A stretch of 64,000 nucleotides of DNA from NCBI RefSeq assembly GCF_001424165.1, contig NZ_LMOJ01000025.1, positions 206,134 through 270,133 on the forward strand, in the 5' to 3' direction. The position numbers and the translations under genes were made by a program. Origin of the DNA: Massilia sp. Leaf139 (GTDB lineage: Bacteria > Pseudomonadota > Gammaproteobacteria > Burkholderiales > Burkholderiaceae_D). Under the pieces are notes generated by a model. It made no database searches and was not told the origin of the DNA. It worked only from the letters and a program-made list of their open reading frames with translations. This document shows positions 51,844 through 60,435 of the stretch, piece by piece (positions within the stretch are counted from its first letter, which is position 1; every line of letters starts with the position of its first letter).

Positions 51844-51859
51844 GACAATACATATTGTC
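51844..51859. promoter_or_regulatory. Palindrome GACAATA-CA-TATTGTC
   Basis: Perfect 7-bp arms with a 2-bp spacer lie in the 204-bp divergent gap between a chemoreceptor gene and a GST gene. The sequence looks like a dimeric repressor operator. A second weaker palindrome AGCAC AAC AGTGCT-like sits near 51885. Confidence 0.5.
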
Positions 51860-51932
51860 AAAATTGCGCATGCCTTTTTGTAACAGCACAACAGTGCTAA
51901 GCTAGCGCTCCTTCTTTTCCGCCGACGCCGCC

Positions 51933-52604
51933 ATGATCATCGTCCACCACCTGAACAACTCGCGCTCGCAGCGCATCCTCTGGCTGCTCGAAGAACTGGG
52001 CCTGCCCTATGAGATCAAGAAATACCAGCGCGACCCAAAAACGATGCTGGCCCCGCCCGAACTGAAGGCTGTGCATCCGCTCGGTAAATCGCCCGTGGTC
52101 AGCGATGGCGACACGGTCGTGGCCGAATCGGGCGCGATCGTCGAATACCTGATCGAGCGTTACGGCAACGGGCGCTTCGTGCCGGCCGCCGGCACGCCCG
52201 AAAAACTGAAGTACACTTTCTTCCTGCACTTCGCCGAAGGGTCGGCCATGTCGCCGCTGTTGATGAAGCTGGTGTTCGACCGCATCGAGAACGGCCCCAT
52301 GCCCTTCTTTGCCAAGCCGATTGCCCGCACCATCGCGCGCAAGGTCAAGGAGACCCTGGTGAACCCGAACATCAAAAGCCAGCTCGACTACCTGGAATCG
52401 GAACTGGCTACGCGCGACTGGTTCGCCGGGAACGAACTGACCGGCGCCGACATCCAGATGAGTTTCCCGCTGGAGGCGGCGGCGTCGCGCGCCGGCCTCG
52501 GTGCGCAATACCCGCGCCTGACCAGCTTCCTGGCGCGCATCCATGCTCGCCCAGCCTATGCGCGCGCCCTGGAACGCGGCGGCAAGTACGATTACGCAAG
52601 GTAG
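51933..52604 (+). CDS. Glutathione S-transferase family protein
   Basis: The 223-residue protein has a thioredoxin-like N-terminal domain with the catalytic Ser region HHLNNSRSQRILWLLEELG, the glutathione-binding VHPLGKSPVV and DGDTVVAESGAIVEYL, and an alpha-helical C-terminal domain (WFAGNELTGADIQMSFPLEA). It conjugates glutathione to electrophiles or reduces hydroperoxides; the substrate is unknown. It may be the first gene of an operon with the exonuclease gene 6 bp downstream. Confidence 0.9.
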   Translation: MIIVHHLNNSRSQRILWLLEELGLPYEIKKYQRDPKTMLAPPELKAVHPLGKSPVVSDGDTVVAESGAIVEYLIERYGNGRFVPAAGTPEKLKYTFFLHFAEGSAMSPLLMKLVFDRIENGPMPFFAKPIARTIARKVKETLVNPNIKSQLDYLESELATRDWFAGNELTGADIQMSFPLEAAASRAGLGAQYPRLTSFLARIHARPAYARALERGGKYDYAR

Positions 52605-52610
52605 ACACGC

Positions 52611-53387
52611 ATGGCCAAGCTGCTCGCGATCGACGGACTGAACATCGTGCGCCGGGTCTACGAAGCCAGCCCCGAGCCCGATTCGGATTTAAAGGCCAGC
52701 ATCGCCCTGCGCCACGCGTTCTCGTCGTTCCGCAACCTGCTGGAGGTGCACGCGCCGACCCATGTGCTGGCCGCCTTCGATTACGGCGGCCAGACCTGGC
52801 GCCACGCGCTGTATCCGCGCTACCGCGAGCACCGTGCGCCGATGCCCTCGGTGCTGCGCGAAGCGCTGCCGGAATTCCAGGAGCGCCTGCGCACGGCCGG
52901 GGTGCCGGTGGCGATGCTGCCCGAGGTCGAGGCCGACGACGTCGTCGCCACCTGCGTCATGCGCTGGCTGAACGAGAACCGGGGAGAAGCGATCGTCGCC
53001 ACCACCGACAAGGATCTGCACGTGCTGATCGCGCACGGCGCGCTGGTGTGGGATCATTTCAAGAACGAGTGGCATGATGACGCCTGGGTGCGCAACAAGT
53101 TTGGTGTAGCACCCGAGCTGCTGCACGATCTATTGGCGCTGATGGGCGACGCCACCGACGGCGTGCCGGGCGTGTCGAAGATCGGCATGAAGACGGCGGC
53201 GCGCCTCCTGAACGCCTACGGCAGCCTGGACGCGGTGATGGCCGGTGCCGGCATCCTCAAGACACCCCTGGGCGAGCGCCTGCGCGCCGAGCGCGATATC
53301 CTGTATCTGTCGCGCCAGCTGGTGGAGCTGAAAACCGACGTGCGCCTGGGCGTGACCTGGAAGATGCTCGCCTACGACGCACATTAG
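52611..53387 (+). CDS. xni: 5'-3' exonuclease / flap endonuclease, Xni type
   Basis: The 258-residue protein corresponds to the polymerase I 5'-nuclease domain or ExoIX/Xni: LLAIDGLNIVRRVYEA with the first metal Asp, the arch region PRYREHRAPMPSVLREALP, EVEADDVVATC with paired acidic ligands, ATTDKDLHVLI, and the H3TH DNA-binding DATDGVPGVSKIGMKTAARLL. It would process Okazaki flaps or nicked duplexes. It is 6 bp after the GST stop and 17 bp before the next gene. Confidence 0.88.
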   Translation: MAKLLAIDGLNIVRRVYEASPEPDSDLKASIALRHAFSSFRNLLEVHAPTHVLAAFDYGGQTWRHALYPRYREHRAPMPSVLREALPEFQERLRTAGVPVAMLPEVEADDVVATCVMRWLNENRGEAIVATTDKDLHVLIAHGALVWDHFKNEWHDDAWVRNKFGVAPELLHDLLALMGDATDGVPGVSKIGMKTAARLLNAYGSLDAVMAGAGILKTPLGERLRAERDILYLSRQLVELKTDVRLGVTWKMLAYDAH

Positions 53388-53404
53388 AGAAGAAGGACTG
53401 GGCC

Positions 53405-53800
53405 ATGCTCAAGGCAGTGATTGTCGATTCGAACGCGGTTTCGCGCGGCTTGTTGAATACCGTGCTGACGGACGGCGGCTACGAGGTCGTCGCCCAGGCC
53501 CACACCGGCCACAACGCGCTGGTGCAGGCGGCGAAATACCGCCCGCAGCTCATGTGCATCGCGCGCGAACAGATCGAGGACGGCAGCAACGTCGTCGAGC
53601 ACTTGCGCGCGAACCTGCCGAAGACGCTGGTGTTCATGGTCTCGGGCACGCTCGACGCGCCGACGATCGAAGCGGCGCTGGCGCGCGGCGTGCACGGCTT
53701 CATCGTCAAGCCCTTCCGGGCCGACGCGGTCCTGAAGACCATCCGCAATACGGTGATCGCCGTGGTGCGCAAACAGCAGGCCGGCGCTAGCGGCGCCTGA
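53405..53800 (+). CDS. Single-domain receiver lacking the phospho-acceptor Asp
   Basis: The 131-residue product folds like a CheY-type receiver: VIVDSNAVSRGLL, RPQLMCIAREQIEDGSNVV, MVSGTLDAPTIEAALARGVHGFIVKPF. The conserved Lys is present in VKPF, but the Asp aligned with the CheY phosphorylation site is Ala53, and only one acidic residue (Asp8) remains in the acidic pocket. It should therefore act without phosphorylation. The 3' end overlaps the converging HTH-GAF gene by 14 bp. Confidence 0.85.
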   Translation: MLKAVIVDSNAVSRGLLNTVLTDGGYEVVAQAHTGHNALVQAAKYRPQLMCIAREQIEDGSNVVEHLRANLPKTLVFMVSGTLDAPTIEAALARGVHGFIVKPFRADAVLKTIRNTVIAVVRKQQAGASGA

Positions 53801-54524
53801 TTTCCTCGGCGGCGATCGCCGTCAACTCTTCCAGCGCCCGCATCTCGCGCTCGCGCAAGCGGCGCGGCTCGCTGTCCATCACGCACAAGGCGCCTAATTT
53901 AAAACCTTCGCGGCCGATCAGCGGGAAGCCCGCATAGAAGCGCACATGCGGTTCGCCCACCACCAGCGGATTGTGCCGGAAGCGTGGATCGAGCAGGGTG
54001 TCGGGCACCACCAGCGGCCCCTTGCCGGCGATCGTGTGGCTGCAAAAGGCGTCTTCGCGCGCCGTCTCGGGCAGCGCGAAGCCGATGCGCGACTTGAGCC
54101 ATTGGCGGCGCGCCGTGACCAGCGACAGCAGCGCCACCGGGCAGTCGGTCACCTGGGTGGCGAGCCAGGTCAGGCGATCGAACACGGCTTCCGCGTCGCT
54201 GTCGACCAGGCCTGTCGCGCGCAGGGCGTTCAGGCGCGCATGTTCGCGCCCGGGCAGGAGGCAATTGGAATCGGGCAGGAAGTCGGCCGGGTCGGTGACA
54301 TGGCCGGCGCCGTCGAGTTGCCCGCTGCGTCCCGCACGTGCACGCAGCAGCGTGCTGAGGTCGGAAAGCAGCACGCGCCGGTGTCCGCCGGGCGTTTTCC
54401 AGGCCGGCAGCACGCCCTGCTCGATCCATTGCTGGGCCGTGCTGACGGCGATGCCGAGCAGGCGCGCCGCTTCGCGCGTCGTCAGGATCGGGTCGTCTCC
54501 GTCGTCGGAGTGGGATGAACGCAT
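53787..54524 (-). CDS. DNA-binding protein with MerR/excisionase-like HTH and GAF domain
   Basis: The 245-residue protein has an N-terminal HTH_17-like domain (LTTREAARLLGIAVSTAQQWIEQGVLP, AWKTPGGHRRVLLSDL, residues about 13-60) and a GAF domain (about 85-240; DAFCSHTIAGKGPLVVPDTL, VRFYAGFPLIGREGFKLGALCV). The HTH binds DNA, the GAF probably a small ligand. The GAF resembles that of the divergent EAL protein. Start ATG 54524 has GGAATAAG upstream; TTG 54545 is an alternative. Its stop region overlaps the converging receiver gene. Confidence 0.85.
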   Translation of the reverse strand: MRSSHSDDGDDPILTTREAARLLGIAVSTAQQWIEQGVLPAWKTPGGHRRVLLSDLSTLLRARAGRSGQLDGAGHVTDPADFLPDSNCLLPGREHARLNALRATGLVDSDAEAVFDRLTWLATQVTDCPVALLSLVTARRQWLKSRIGFALPETAREDAFCSHTIAGKGPLVVPDTLLDPRFRHNPLVVGEPHVRFYAGFPLIGREGFKLGALCVMDSEPRRLREREMRALEELTAIAAEEIRRR

Positions 54525-54555
54525 ATTCTTATTCCACGTACGCAATAACTGCTGA

Positions 54556-54585
54556 GCATTTTACTTGAGTAACTAGATAAAATGC
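54556..54585. promoter_or_regulatory. 30-bp palindrome between the HTH-GAF and GAF-EAL genes
   Basis: GCATTTTA (54556-54563) and TAAAATGC (54578-54585) are perfect 8-bp arms around a 14-bp spacer containing TTACTTGAGTAA, itself a short palindrome. It is 31 bp upstream of the HTH-GAF start, a good place for autoregulation. Confidence 0.6.
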
Positions 54586-54683
54586 CGGATTTGATGATGC
54601 CATACAACAATAACTTTGTTTATTGGCTACAAAACCCTGTATTTACGTGTTAAATCGGATCATTTAAGTTGACTCAGGGAAAT

Positions 54684-54711
54684 TTGACGATCAAAATAGA
54701 TGTAATAATCA
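54684..54711 (+). promoter_or_regulatory. Possible promoter for the GAF-EAL gene
   Basis: TTGACG (54684-54689) and TAATCA (54706-54711) with a 16-bp spacer, 43 bp before the start codon, in an AT-rich stretch (54580-54720) that contrasts with flanking GC-rich DNA. Confidence 0.4.
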
Positions 54712-54754
54712 TTTTCGTCATATCTATCGGTTCGCGCCGGTTAGGGTTCCACAC

Positions 54755-56569
54755 ATGAGTCAACATCCGCCGGCCCAGCTGGAAGCAGCCCGCCTCGACG
54801 CATTGCGCAAGCTCGACCTGCTCGATACGCCCCCCAACGAGGCCTTCGACCGCATCGTGCGGATGGCTGCCCAGCTGTTCGGCCTGCCGATCGCGGCGGT
54901 GTCGCTCACCGATGTCGACCGCCAGTGGTTCAAGTCGCGCGTCGGCGTCGACCATTGCGCGATTCCGCGCGAGAAGGCGCCCTGCGCCCACGTCGCCGAC
55001 ACCTGCAGCATGCTGGTCATTCCCGACCTGCTGGAGGAACCTTTTTACCGCGACAGCAATCTGGCCGCCACCGGGGTGCGTTTCTATGCCGGCGCGCCGC
55101 TGATGACGCGCGACGGCTTCTGCCTGGGCGCGATGTGCGTGCTCGGCACCGCGCCGCGCGAGATCAGCGCCAGCGAGCGCACCGGCCTGGCCGACCTGGC
55201 CGCGATGGTGATGGCGCAGATCGAATTGCAGCATGCGATGGGCCGCGTCGATCCGGTCAGCGGCGTCCCGAACCGCAACCAGTTCGTCGACGACCTGAGC
55301 GACCTGGCGATCGAGCGTCCGGACGGCGAGGCGCGTCTGGCGGCGCTGGTGAGCCTGGCCACGCCCGAGCAGATCAGCAGCGCGGTGCGCGCGATGGGCG
55401 CCGGCTTCGTCGACGACATCGTCTGCGAGGCGGCGCGCATGCTGCGTGCGGCGCTCGGCCCCTCCTGCAAGCTGTACCACGTGGCGCCGACCCAGTTCGC
55501 CTTCCTGGCCGAGCCTGGCACGGATCTGGCGCGCTTTTGCGACTGGCTCGCCGCCTGGGTCGCGCTGCGCGCCGACACCACCACCGCGCGCTTCGTCACC
55601 ACCGCCACCGTCGGCGTGGCGCCCTTCGCGATCGGCCGCAGCGACCCTTTCGAACTGCTGCGCGACATGTACAGCGCCGCCCATGACGCCATCGAAGGCT
55701 CGCACCGGGTGCGCGTGTTCTCGGCCGAACAGAATGCCGCCTTCATGCGCCGCTTCCGGATCGCCAACGAATTCGGCGCCGCGCTCGAGGACGACAGCCA
55801 GTTGCGCCTGGTGTTCCAGCCGAAGATCGAGCTGGCGACCGGACGCTGCATCGGCGCCGAAGCGCTGCTGCGCTGGCGCCACCCGGTGCTGGGCGAAGTG
55901 TCGCCGGGCGAATTCATCCCCGTGATCGAGCAGACTTCGCTGGCGCGTGCGACCACGCGCTGGGTGCTCGAGCGCGCCTTGCGCCAGCTCGCCGCCTGGC
56001 GCCGTGCCGGCCTGGTGACGCAACTGGCCGTGAACGTGTCGGCCGTGAATCTGCTGGAACCGGATTTCTGCGCCCACGTGCTGACGCGCCTGCGCGCGCA
56101 CGACTTGCCGCCGGAAGCGCTCGCGATCGAGATCACCGAAAGCGCGCTGATGAGCAACCGCACGCTGGCGGCGGCAACGCTGGAAGCGCTGACGGCTGGC
56201 GGCGTGCAGCTGGCGATCGACGATTTCGGCACCGGCTACAGCAGCCTGGCCTACCTGCAGAGCGTGCCGGCGAAAGTCGTGAAAATCGACCAGAGTTTTG
56301 TTCGCGACCTCGACCGCGACGAGCGCAAGCGCGCCCTGGTTGCCACCATGATCAAGCTCTCGCACGACCTGGGACAGCTGGTCGTGGCCGAAGGGGTGGA
56401 GACGGCGACGGTGGCGCGCTTCCTCACCGGCGCCGGCTGCGACCAGGTGCAGGGCTACCTGTACGCGCGCCCGATGGCGCCGCAGCAGTTCGAGGAGTGG
56501 ATCTGCGCCGAATGGACGCTGGTGCGTCCGCGCAGCGCCCGCCCGAGCGAGGCCCTGGCCGTCGCGTAG
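54755..56569 (+). CDS. GAF - degenerate GGDEF - EAL c-di-GMP phosphodiesterase
   Basis: The 604-residue protein has a GAF domain (about 20-160; PCAHVADTCSMLVIPDLLEE, GVRFYAGAPLMTRDGFCLGAMCV), a GGDEF-like domain recognised by DPVSGVPNRNQF but with the GGDEF loop reading APTQF, and a complete EAL domain: GAEALLRW, EITES, DDFGTGYSSLAYL, KIDQSFVRD, AEGVET, QGYLYARPM. It should hydrolyse c-di-GMP, with the GGDEF remnant regulatory and the GAF a sensor. It is cytoplasmic, without membrane helices, and divergent from the HTH-GAF gene. Confidence 0.92.
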   Translation: MSQHPPAQLEAARLDALRKLDLLDTPPNEAFDRIVRMAAQLFGLPIAAVSLTDVDRQWFKSRVGVDHCAIPREKAPCAHVADTCSMLVIPDLLEEPFYRDSNLAATGVRFYAGAPLMTRDGFCLGAMCVLGTAPREISASERTGLADLAAMVMAQIELQHAMGRVDPVSGVPNRNQFVDDLSDLAIERPDGEARLAALVSLATPEQISSAVRAMGAGFVDDIVCEAARMLRAALGPSCKLYHVAPTQFAFLAEPGTDLARFCDWLAAWVALRADTTTARFVTTATVGVAPFAIGRSDPFELLRDMYSAAHDAIEGSHRVRVFSAEQNAAFMRRFRIANEFGAALEDDSQLRLVFQPKIELATGRCIGAEALLRWRHPVLGEVSPGEFIPVIEQTSLARATTRWVLERALRQLAAWRRAGLVTQLAVNVSAVNLLEPDFCAHVLTRLRAHDLPPEALAIEITESALMSNRTLAAATLEALTAGGVQLAIDDFGTGYSSLAYLQSVPAKVVKIDQSFVRDLDRDERKRALVATMIKLSHDLGQLVVAEGVETATVARFLTGAGCDQVQGYLYARPMAPQQFEEWICAEWTLVRPRSARPSEALAVA

Positions 56570-56580
56570 CGCATCCGCAC

Positions 56581-56633
56581 CACCAAACAAAAACGGCGCA
56601 CCGTTATTGACGGTGCGCCGTTTTTGTTTGGTG
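56581..56633. terminator. Bidirectional terminator, perfect 23-bp arms
   Basis: Arms at 56581-56603 and 56611-56633 are exact reverse complements around loop TTATTGA; the core is AAACGGCGCACCG / CGGTGCGCCGTTT, with A- and T-runs on both sides. It separates the converging EAL and chemoreceptor genes and serves both. Confidence 0.92.
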
Positions 56634-56658
56634 CGGCCAGCGCCGCATCAGGTCTTCC

Positions 56659-58350
56659 TTAAAACTCTTCCCAGCCGTCGATGCCCGTGGTGGCCAGCTG
56701 CGCTTTGCGCGCCGGCGCGGCCTTCGGTGCAGGCTTGGCGAGGGCGGTGCGCACAGGAGCGGCCGGCGCCTGGCGCGGCGCGGAGGCGGCTGGCGCCTGA
56801 CCCTCGGTGCCGGTGCGGAACACGGCGACCGTGGTTGCCAGCGCGGCGGCCTGGCTGCGCATGGCGTCGGCGGCGGCCGAGGTTTCCTCGACCAGGGCGG
56901 CGTTCTGCTGGGTCACCTGGTCCATCTGGGTGACGGCCTGGTTGATCTGCTCGATGCCGGCGCTTTGCTCGCGGCTGGCGGCGCTGATCTCGCCCATGAT
57001 GTCGGTGACGCGGCGGATGCTGGCGACGATTTCCGTCATCGTCTCGCCAGCTTCTCCCACCAGGCGGCTGCCGTCGCCGACCTTGTCGTTCGAGTCCTTG
57101 ATCAAGTCCTTGATGTCCTTCGCGGCGGCGGCCGAGCGCTGCGCCAGGTTGCGCACCTCGGAGGCGACGACGGCGAAGCCGCGGCCCTGTTCGCCGGCGC
57201 GCGCCGCTTCCACGGCCGCGTTCAGCGCCAGGATATTGGTCTGGAAGGCGATGCTGTCGATGACGCCGATGATGTCGGCGATGCGGGTCGACGAGGCGTT
57301 GATCGCTTCCATCGTGCCCACCACTTGGCGCACCACGTCGCCGCCGCGCTCGGCGACCTGCGAGGCGGTGTCGGCCAGGGTGCTGGCCTGGCGCGCGTTT
57401 TCCGCGTTCTGCTTCACGGTCGAGGTCAGCTCTTCCATCGACGAGGCGGTTTCCTCGAGAGCGCTGGCTTGCTGCTCGGTGCGTGCCGACAGGTCGAGGC
57501 TGCCCGCCGCCACCTGCGACGAGGCCGAGGCGATCAGGTCGGTGCCGTTGCGCACCGTCGAGACGGTGGTCGTCAGGCTGTCGTTCATCTTCTTGAGCGC
57601 GCCCAGCAGCTGGCCCAGTTCGTCACGCGTGGTGACCTCGATGCGGCTGGTGAGGTCGCCGGCGGCCACCGTTTCGGCGATGGCGAGGGCGCGCGCGACC
57701 GGCACCGTGATCGAGGAGGTGATGCGCCAGGCGATGAAGGCGGCCAGCGCGAAGATCACGGCCGACAGGGCGATCATCAGCTTGACCGTGTTGTCGTAGG
57801 TCTGTTCGGCAGCGGCGACAGCTTTGCCGGCCAGGTCATTCTGCATCTGGATCTGGCCACCAAGCACCTTGCGGTACTCGCCCAGCATCGGACGATAGTC
57901 GCTCACGAGGAAGGCCGAGGCGCCGGCGATGTCGTCGGCGCCGATGCGGCGCAGCAGCTCGTCCTGGGCGGCGACGGCTTTGGTATTGTAGTCGAGGCTT
58001 TGCTTGAGCAGTGCCTTGCCCTGTTCGCTCACGATCACGCCTTGCAGCTTGGTATAGATGGCATCGATGGCGGCGCGCGCCTTCTCGATGTCGGCGGCCT
58101 GCGCCTTGCGGTCGGCGGCATCGCTGTTGAGCATCATGTTGCGCAGCGCGATCGAGATGTTGTTGACTTCGGTGAGGACGTCGTTCGATGCCTCGATCTT
58201 CGGCATGTAGTTGTTGACGATGATCTCAGTATCGGCATTGATCCGGCCCAGCATGGTGGTGCCGAACAGGACGATAACGAGCAGGAAAGAGCAAAGGATG
58301 CCGAAGCCGGCGAAAAGCCGGGTACGGACGCGCAGGTCTGAAATATTCAT
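56659..58350 (-). CDS. Methyl-accepting chemotaxis protein with 4HB-type sensor and docking pentapeptide
   Basis: The 563-residue receptor has a transmembrane helix at about 11-33, a four-helix-bundle-like periplasmic domain (residues about 34-185; INADTEIIVNNYMPKIEASNDV and RNMMLNSDAADRKAQ), a second helix, HAMP, and a signalling domain with SIAFQTNILALNAAVEAARAGEQGRGFAVVASEVRN. A flexible Ala/Pro-rich tail ends in GWEEF, a CheR/CheB docking pentapeptide (xWxxF). It can thus be adapted efficiently and may assist receptors without the tail. Confidence 0.94.
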   Translation of the reverse strand: MNISDLRVRTRLFAGFGILCSFLLVIVLFGTTMLGRINADTEIIVNNYMPKIEASNDVLTEVNNISIALRNMMLNSDAADRKAQAADIEKARAAIDAIYTKLQGVIVSEQGKALLKQSLDYNTKAVAAQDELLRRIGADDIAGASAFLVSDYRPMLGEYRKVLGGQIQMQNDLAGKAVAAAEQTYDNTVKLMIALSAVIFALAAFIAWRITSSITVPVARALAIAETVAAGDLTSRIEVTTRDELGQLLGALKKMNDSLTTTVSTVRNGTDLIASASSQVAAGSLDLSARTEQQASALEETASSMEELTSTVKQNAENARQASTLADTASQVAERGGDVVRQVVGTMEAINASSTRIADIIGVIDSIAFQTNILALNAAVEAARAGEQGRGFAVVASEVRNLAQRSAAAAKDIKDLIKDSNDKVGDGSRLVGEAGETMTEIVASIRRVTDIMGEISAASREQSAGIEQINQAVTQMDQVTQQNAALVEETSAAADAMRSQAAALATTVAVFRTGTEGQAPAASAPRQAPAAPVRTALAKPAPKAAPARKAQLATTGIDGWEEF

Positions 58351-58522
58351 GATCGACGTTGTAATGGTTGTCTCGAAGCGGTGAACAAATTCATTATGTA
58401 AATTTGCCGTATGGAAACTAGGTTAACGTCGAACCTTGGTTAAACTCAATACCTGTGCAGAAAAAATGCCGATTTTTTCGATTTCTGTGGCGAATGCACC
58501 ATAAAGGTGCAGTTGTATAGGC

Positions 58523-58550
58523 AAAAAAAGACCGGCAAGCTGCCGGTCTT
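58523..58550 (-). terminator. Terminator of mnmA
   Basis: On the minus strand AAGACCGGCA, AGC-like loop, TGCCGGTCTT (58528-58550 on the plus strand) is followed by a T-run (A-run 58523-58529). It lies 25 bp past the mnmA stop. The remaining gap to the chemoreceptor start (58351-58522) holds an AT-rich region with a likely minus-strand promoter for that gene and nothing else I can name. Confidence 0.85.
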
Positions 58551-58575
58551 AGCATGCAAAGTCTGGCGACGGCTG

Positions 58576-59688
58576 TCAGCCGTTCACCGCGCTCGCACCA
58601 TCGATGATGCCCCCACCGAGGCAGATGTCGCCATCGTACAGCACGGCCGACTGGCCCGGCGTGACCGCCCACTGCGGATCGGTGAAATCAAGCGCGAAGC
58701 GATCCAGGCCGTCGGCCGTCACTTGGCAGGCCACGTCGGCCTGGCGATAGCGCGTCTTGGCCGAGAGCAGGCCAGGGGCGGGCGGCTCGCCGGCGACCCA
58801 GCTGGCCTGGCCCGCTTCCAGCCTGCTCGAGAGGAGCCACGGATGGTTGTGGCCCTGGACGATGTACAGGGTGTTGGTCGCGATGTCCTTGCGCGCGACG
58901 AACCACGGCTCGCTCGTGCCGTCGGCATTCTTGTGCGATTTCAGGCCGCCGATGCCGATGCCCTTGCGTTGGCCCAGCGTGTAAAAGGACAGGCCGATGT
59001 GTTCGCCCACGACCTGCCCATTGTCCAGCTTCATCGGGCCCGGTTTATGGGACAGGTAGCGGTTCAGAAAATCGCGGAACGGACGCTCGCCGATAAAACA
59101 GATGCCGGTCGAATCCTTCTTGGCCGCGTTCGGCAATTTCAGTTTTTCGGCGATCTTGCGCACTTCCGTCTTCGGGATTTCGCCCAGCGGAAACAGGGAT
59201 TTCGACAACTGCGCCTGATTCAGGCGGTGCAGGAAGTAGCTCTGGTCCTTGGTATGGTCGAAGGCTTTCAGCAGCTCGAACTTGCCGGCGGCGTTTTCGC
59301 GCACGCGCGCGTAGTGGCCGGTCGCGATCAGGTCGGCGCCCAGCTTCATCGCATGGTCGAGAAAGGCCTTGAACTTGATCTCGGCATTACAGAGGACGTC
59401 CGGGTTCGGCGTGCGGCCGGCCTGGTATTCGCGCAGGAATTCGGCGAACACGCGATCCTTGTATTCGGCAGCAAAATTCACGGCTTCGATGTCGACGCCG
59501 ACCACGTCGGCCACGCTGGCCGCGTCGATCCAGTCCTGGCGCGTCGAACAGTATTCGGAATCGTCGTCGTCTTCCCAGTTCTTCATGAACAGGCCGATGA
59601 CCTCATATCCCTGTTCCTTCAGCATCCAGGCCGCGACCGAGGAGTCGACGCCGCCCGACATCCCGATCACGACTTTTTTCTTGCTCAT
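58576..59688 (-). CDS. mnmA: tRNA-specific 2-thiouridylase
   Basis: MnmA activates U34 of Lys, Glu and Gln tRNAs with ATP and inserts sulfur relayed from the IscS/Tus system. The 370-residue protein has the PP-loop MSGGVDSSVAAWML, catalytic Cys in NPDVLCNAEIKF and STGICFIGERPF, and GLSFYTLGQRKGIGIGG. It begins one base after the Nudix gene stop, so the two are probably co-transcribed. Identification is secure. Confidence 0.97.
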   Translation of the reverse strand: MSKKKVVIGMSGGVDSSVAAWMLKEQGYEVIGLFMKNWEDDDDSEYCSTRQDWIDAASVADVVGVDIEAVNFAAEYKDRVFAEFLREYQAGRTPNPDVLCNAEIKFKAFLDHAMKLGADLIATGHYARVRENAAGKFELLKAFDHTKDQSYFLHRLNQAQLSKSLFPLGEIPKTEVRKIAEKLKLPNAAKKDSTGICFIGERPFRDFLNRYLSHKPGPMKLDNGQVVGEHIGLSFYTLGQRKGIGIGGLKSHKNADGTSEPWFVARKDIATNTLYIVQGHNHPWLLSSRLEAGQASWVAGEPPAPGLLSAKTRYRQADVACQVTADGLDRFALDFTDPQWAVTPGQSAVLYDGDICLGGGIIDGASAVNG

Positions 59689-59689
59689 A

Positions 59690-60187
59690 TCAGTTTTTTT
59701 CAGTTGCCAGTGTCTCTTCGAACACCGACGGGTGGGTGTACAGCAGGGCCAGGTCGGTGCGCCGGCCGGCCAGGTAATCGTCCACGCACTGGAGGACGAT
59801 CGGGCTGCGGTGACGCTCGCTTGAGGCCGCGATTTCGTCGCGCGTCATCCAGATGGTGCGCAGGATGCCGTCGTCGAGGGGCTGGTCATACTGCCTGCCG
59901 GCCGTACCGCAGAAGGTGAAGCGCAGATAGGTGATGTCGGCATTGCGCGACTTCGAGTAATAGCGCGACATGTACATGCCGACCAGGCCGGTTGGGATGA
60001 ATTCGTGGGCCGTCTCTTCCATCGATTCGCGCACGACCGCCTGCTCCAGCGACTCGCCCGGGTCGAGGTGGCCGGCCGGCTGGTTCAGCTTGATGCCTTC
60101 GCTCGTCTCTTCCTCGATCAGGAGGAAACGGCCATCGCGTTCGATGATGGCGGCAACGGTGACTGACGGTCTGAAGGTATGGGTCAT
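59690..60187 (-). CDS. Nudix hydrolase, NudJ/phosphatase-like
   Basis: The 165-residue protein has the Nudix box GHLDPGESLEQAVVRESMEE (G-x5-E-x7-REuxEE), followed by VGMYMSRYYSKSRNADITYLRFTF. Upstream of mnmA, this resembles NudJ (HMP-PP or nucleoside-diphosphate-linked substrate hydrolase). Substrate is not determined by sequence. Start ATG 60187 (MTHTFRPSVTV) gives the usual length; the frame to 60265 adds an unrelated N-terminus. The gap 60188-60435 to pntAA is a divergent promoter region. Confidence 0.88.
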   Translation of the reverse strand: MTHTFRPSVTVAAIIERDGRFLLIEEETSEGIKLNQPAGHLDPGESLEQAVVRESMEETAHEFIPTGLVGMYMSRYYSKSRNADITYLRFTFCGTAGRQYDQPLDDGILRTIWMTRDEIAASSERHRSPIVLQCVDDYLAGRRTDLALLYTHPSVFEETLATEKN

Positions 60188-60435
60188 GCGCGTCCTCGAC
60201 AAATGAGCCGATATTCTACAGCGCTCCTCAAAGCGTTGCTTGCAAGTACCTGTGCAGTGCAACAAAAAAGCCCCAATTGCGACAATTTGATACGGAAAAC
60301 GTGGTCAATATGTCCCATCTGTATCACATTCCACCCAGTGCGCATGCGGCTGGCCGAGGCAGCTCGACGTAATGACAAATGGTCTATGTTTACGTGTTAG
60401 ATTGTGAACAGAACACCAACATGAAGGAGGGATGC

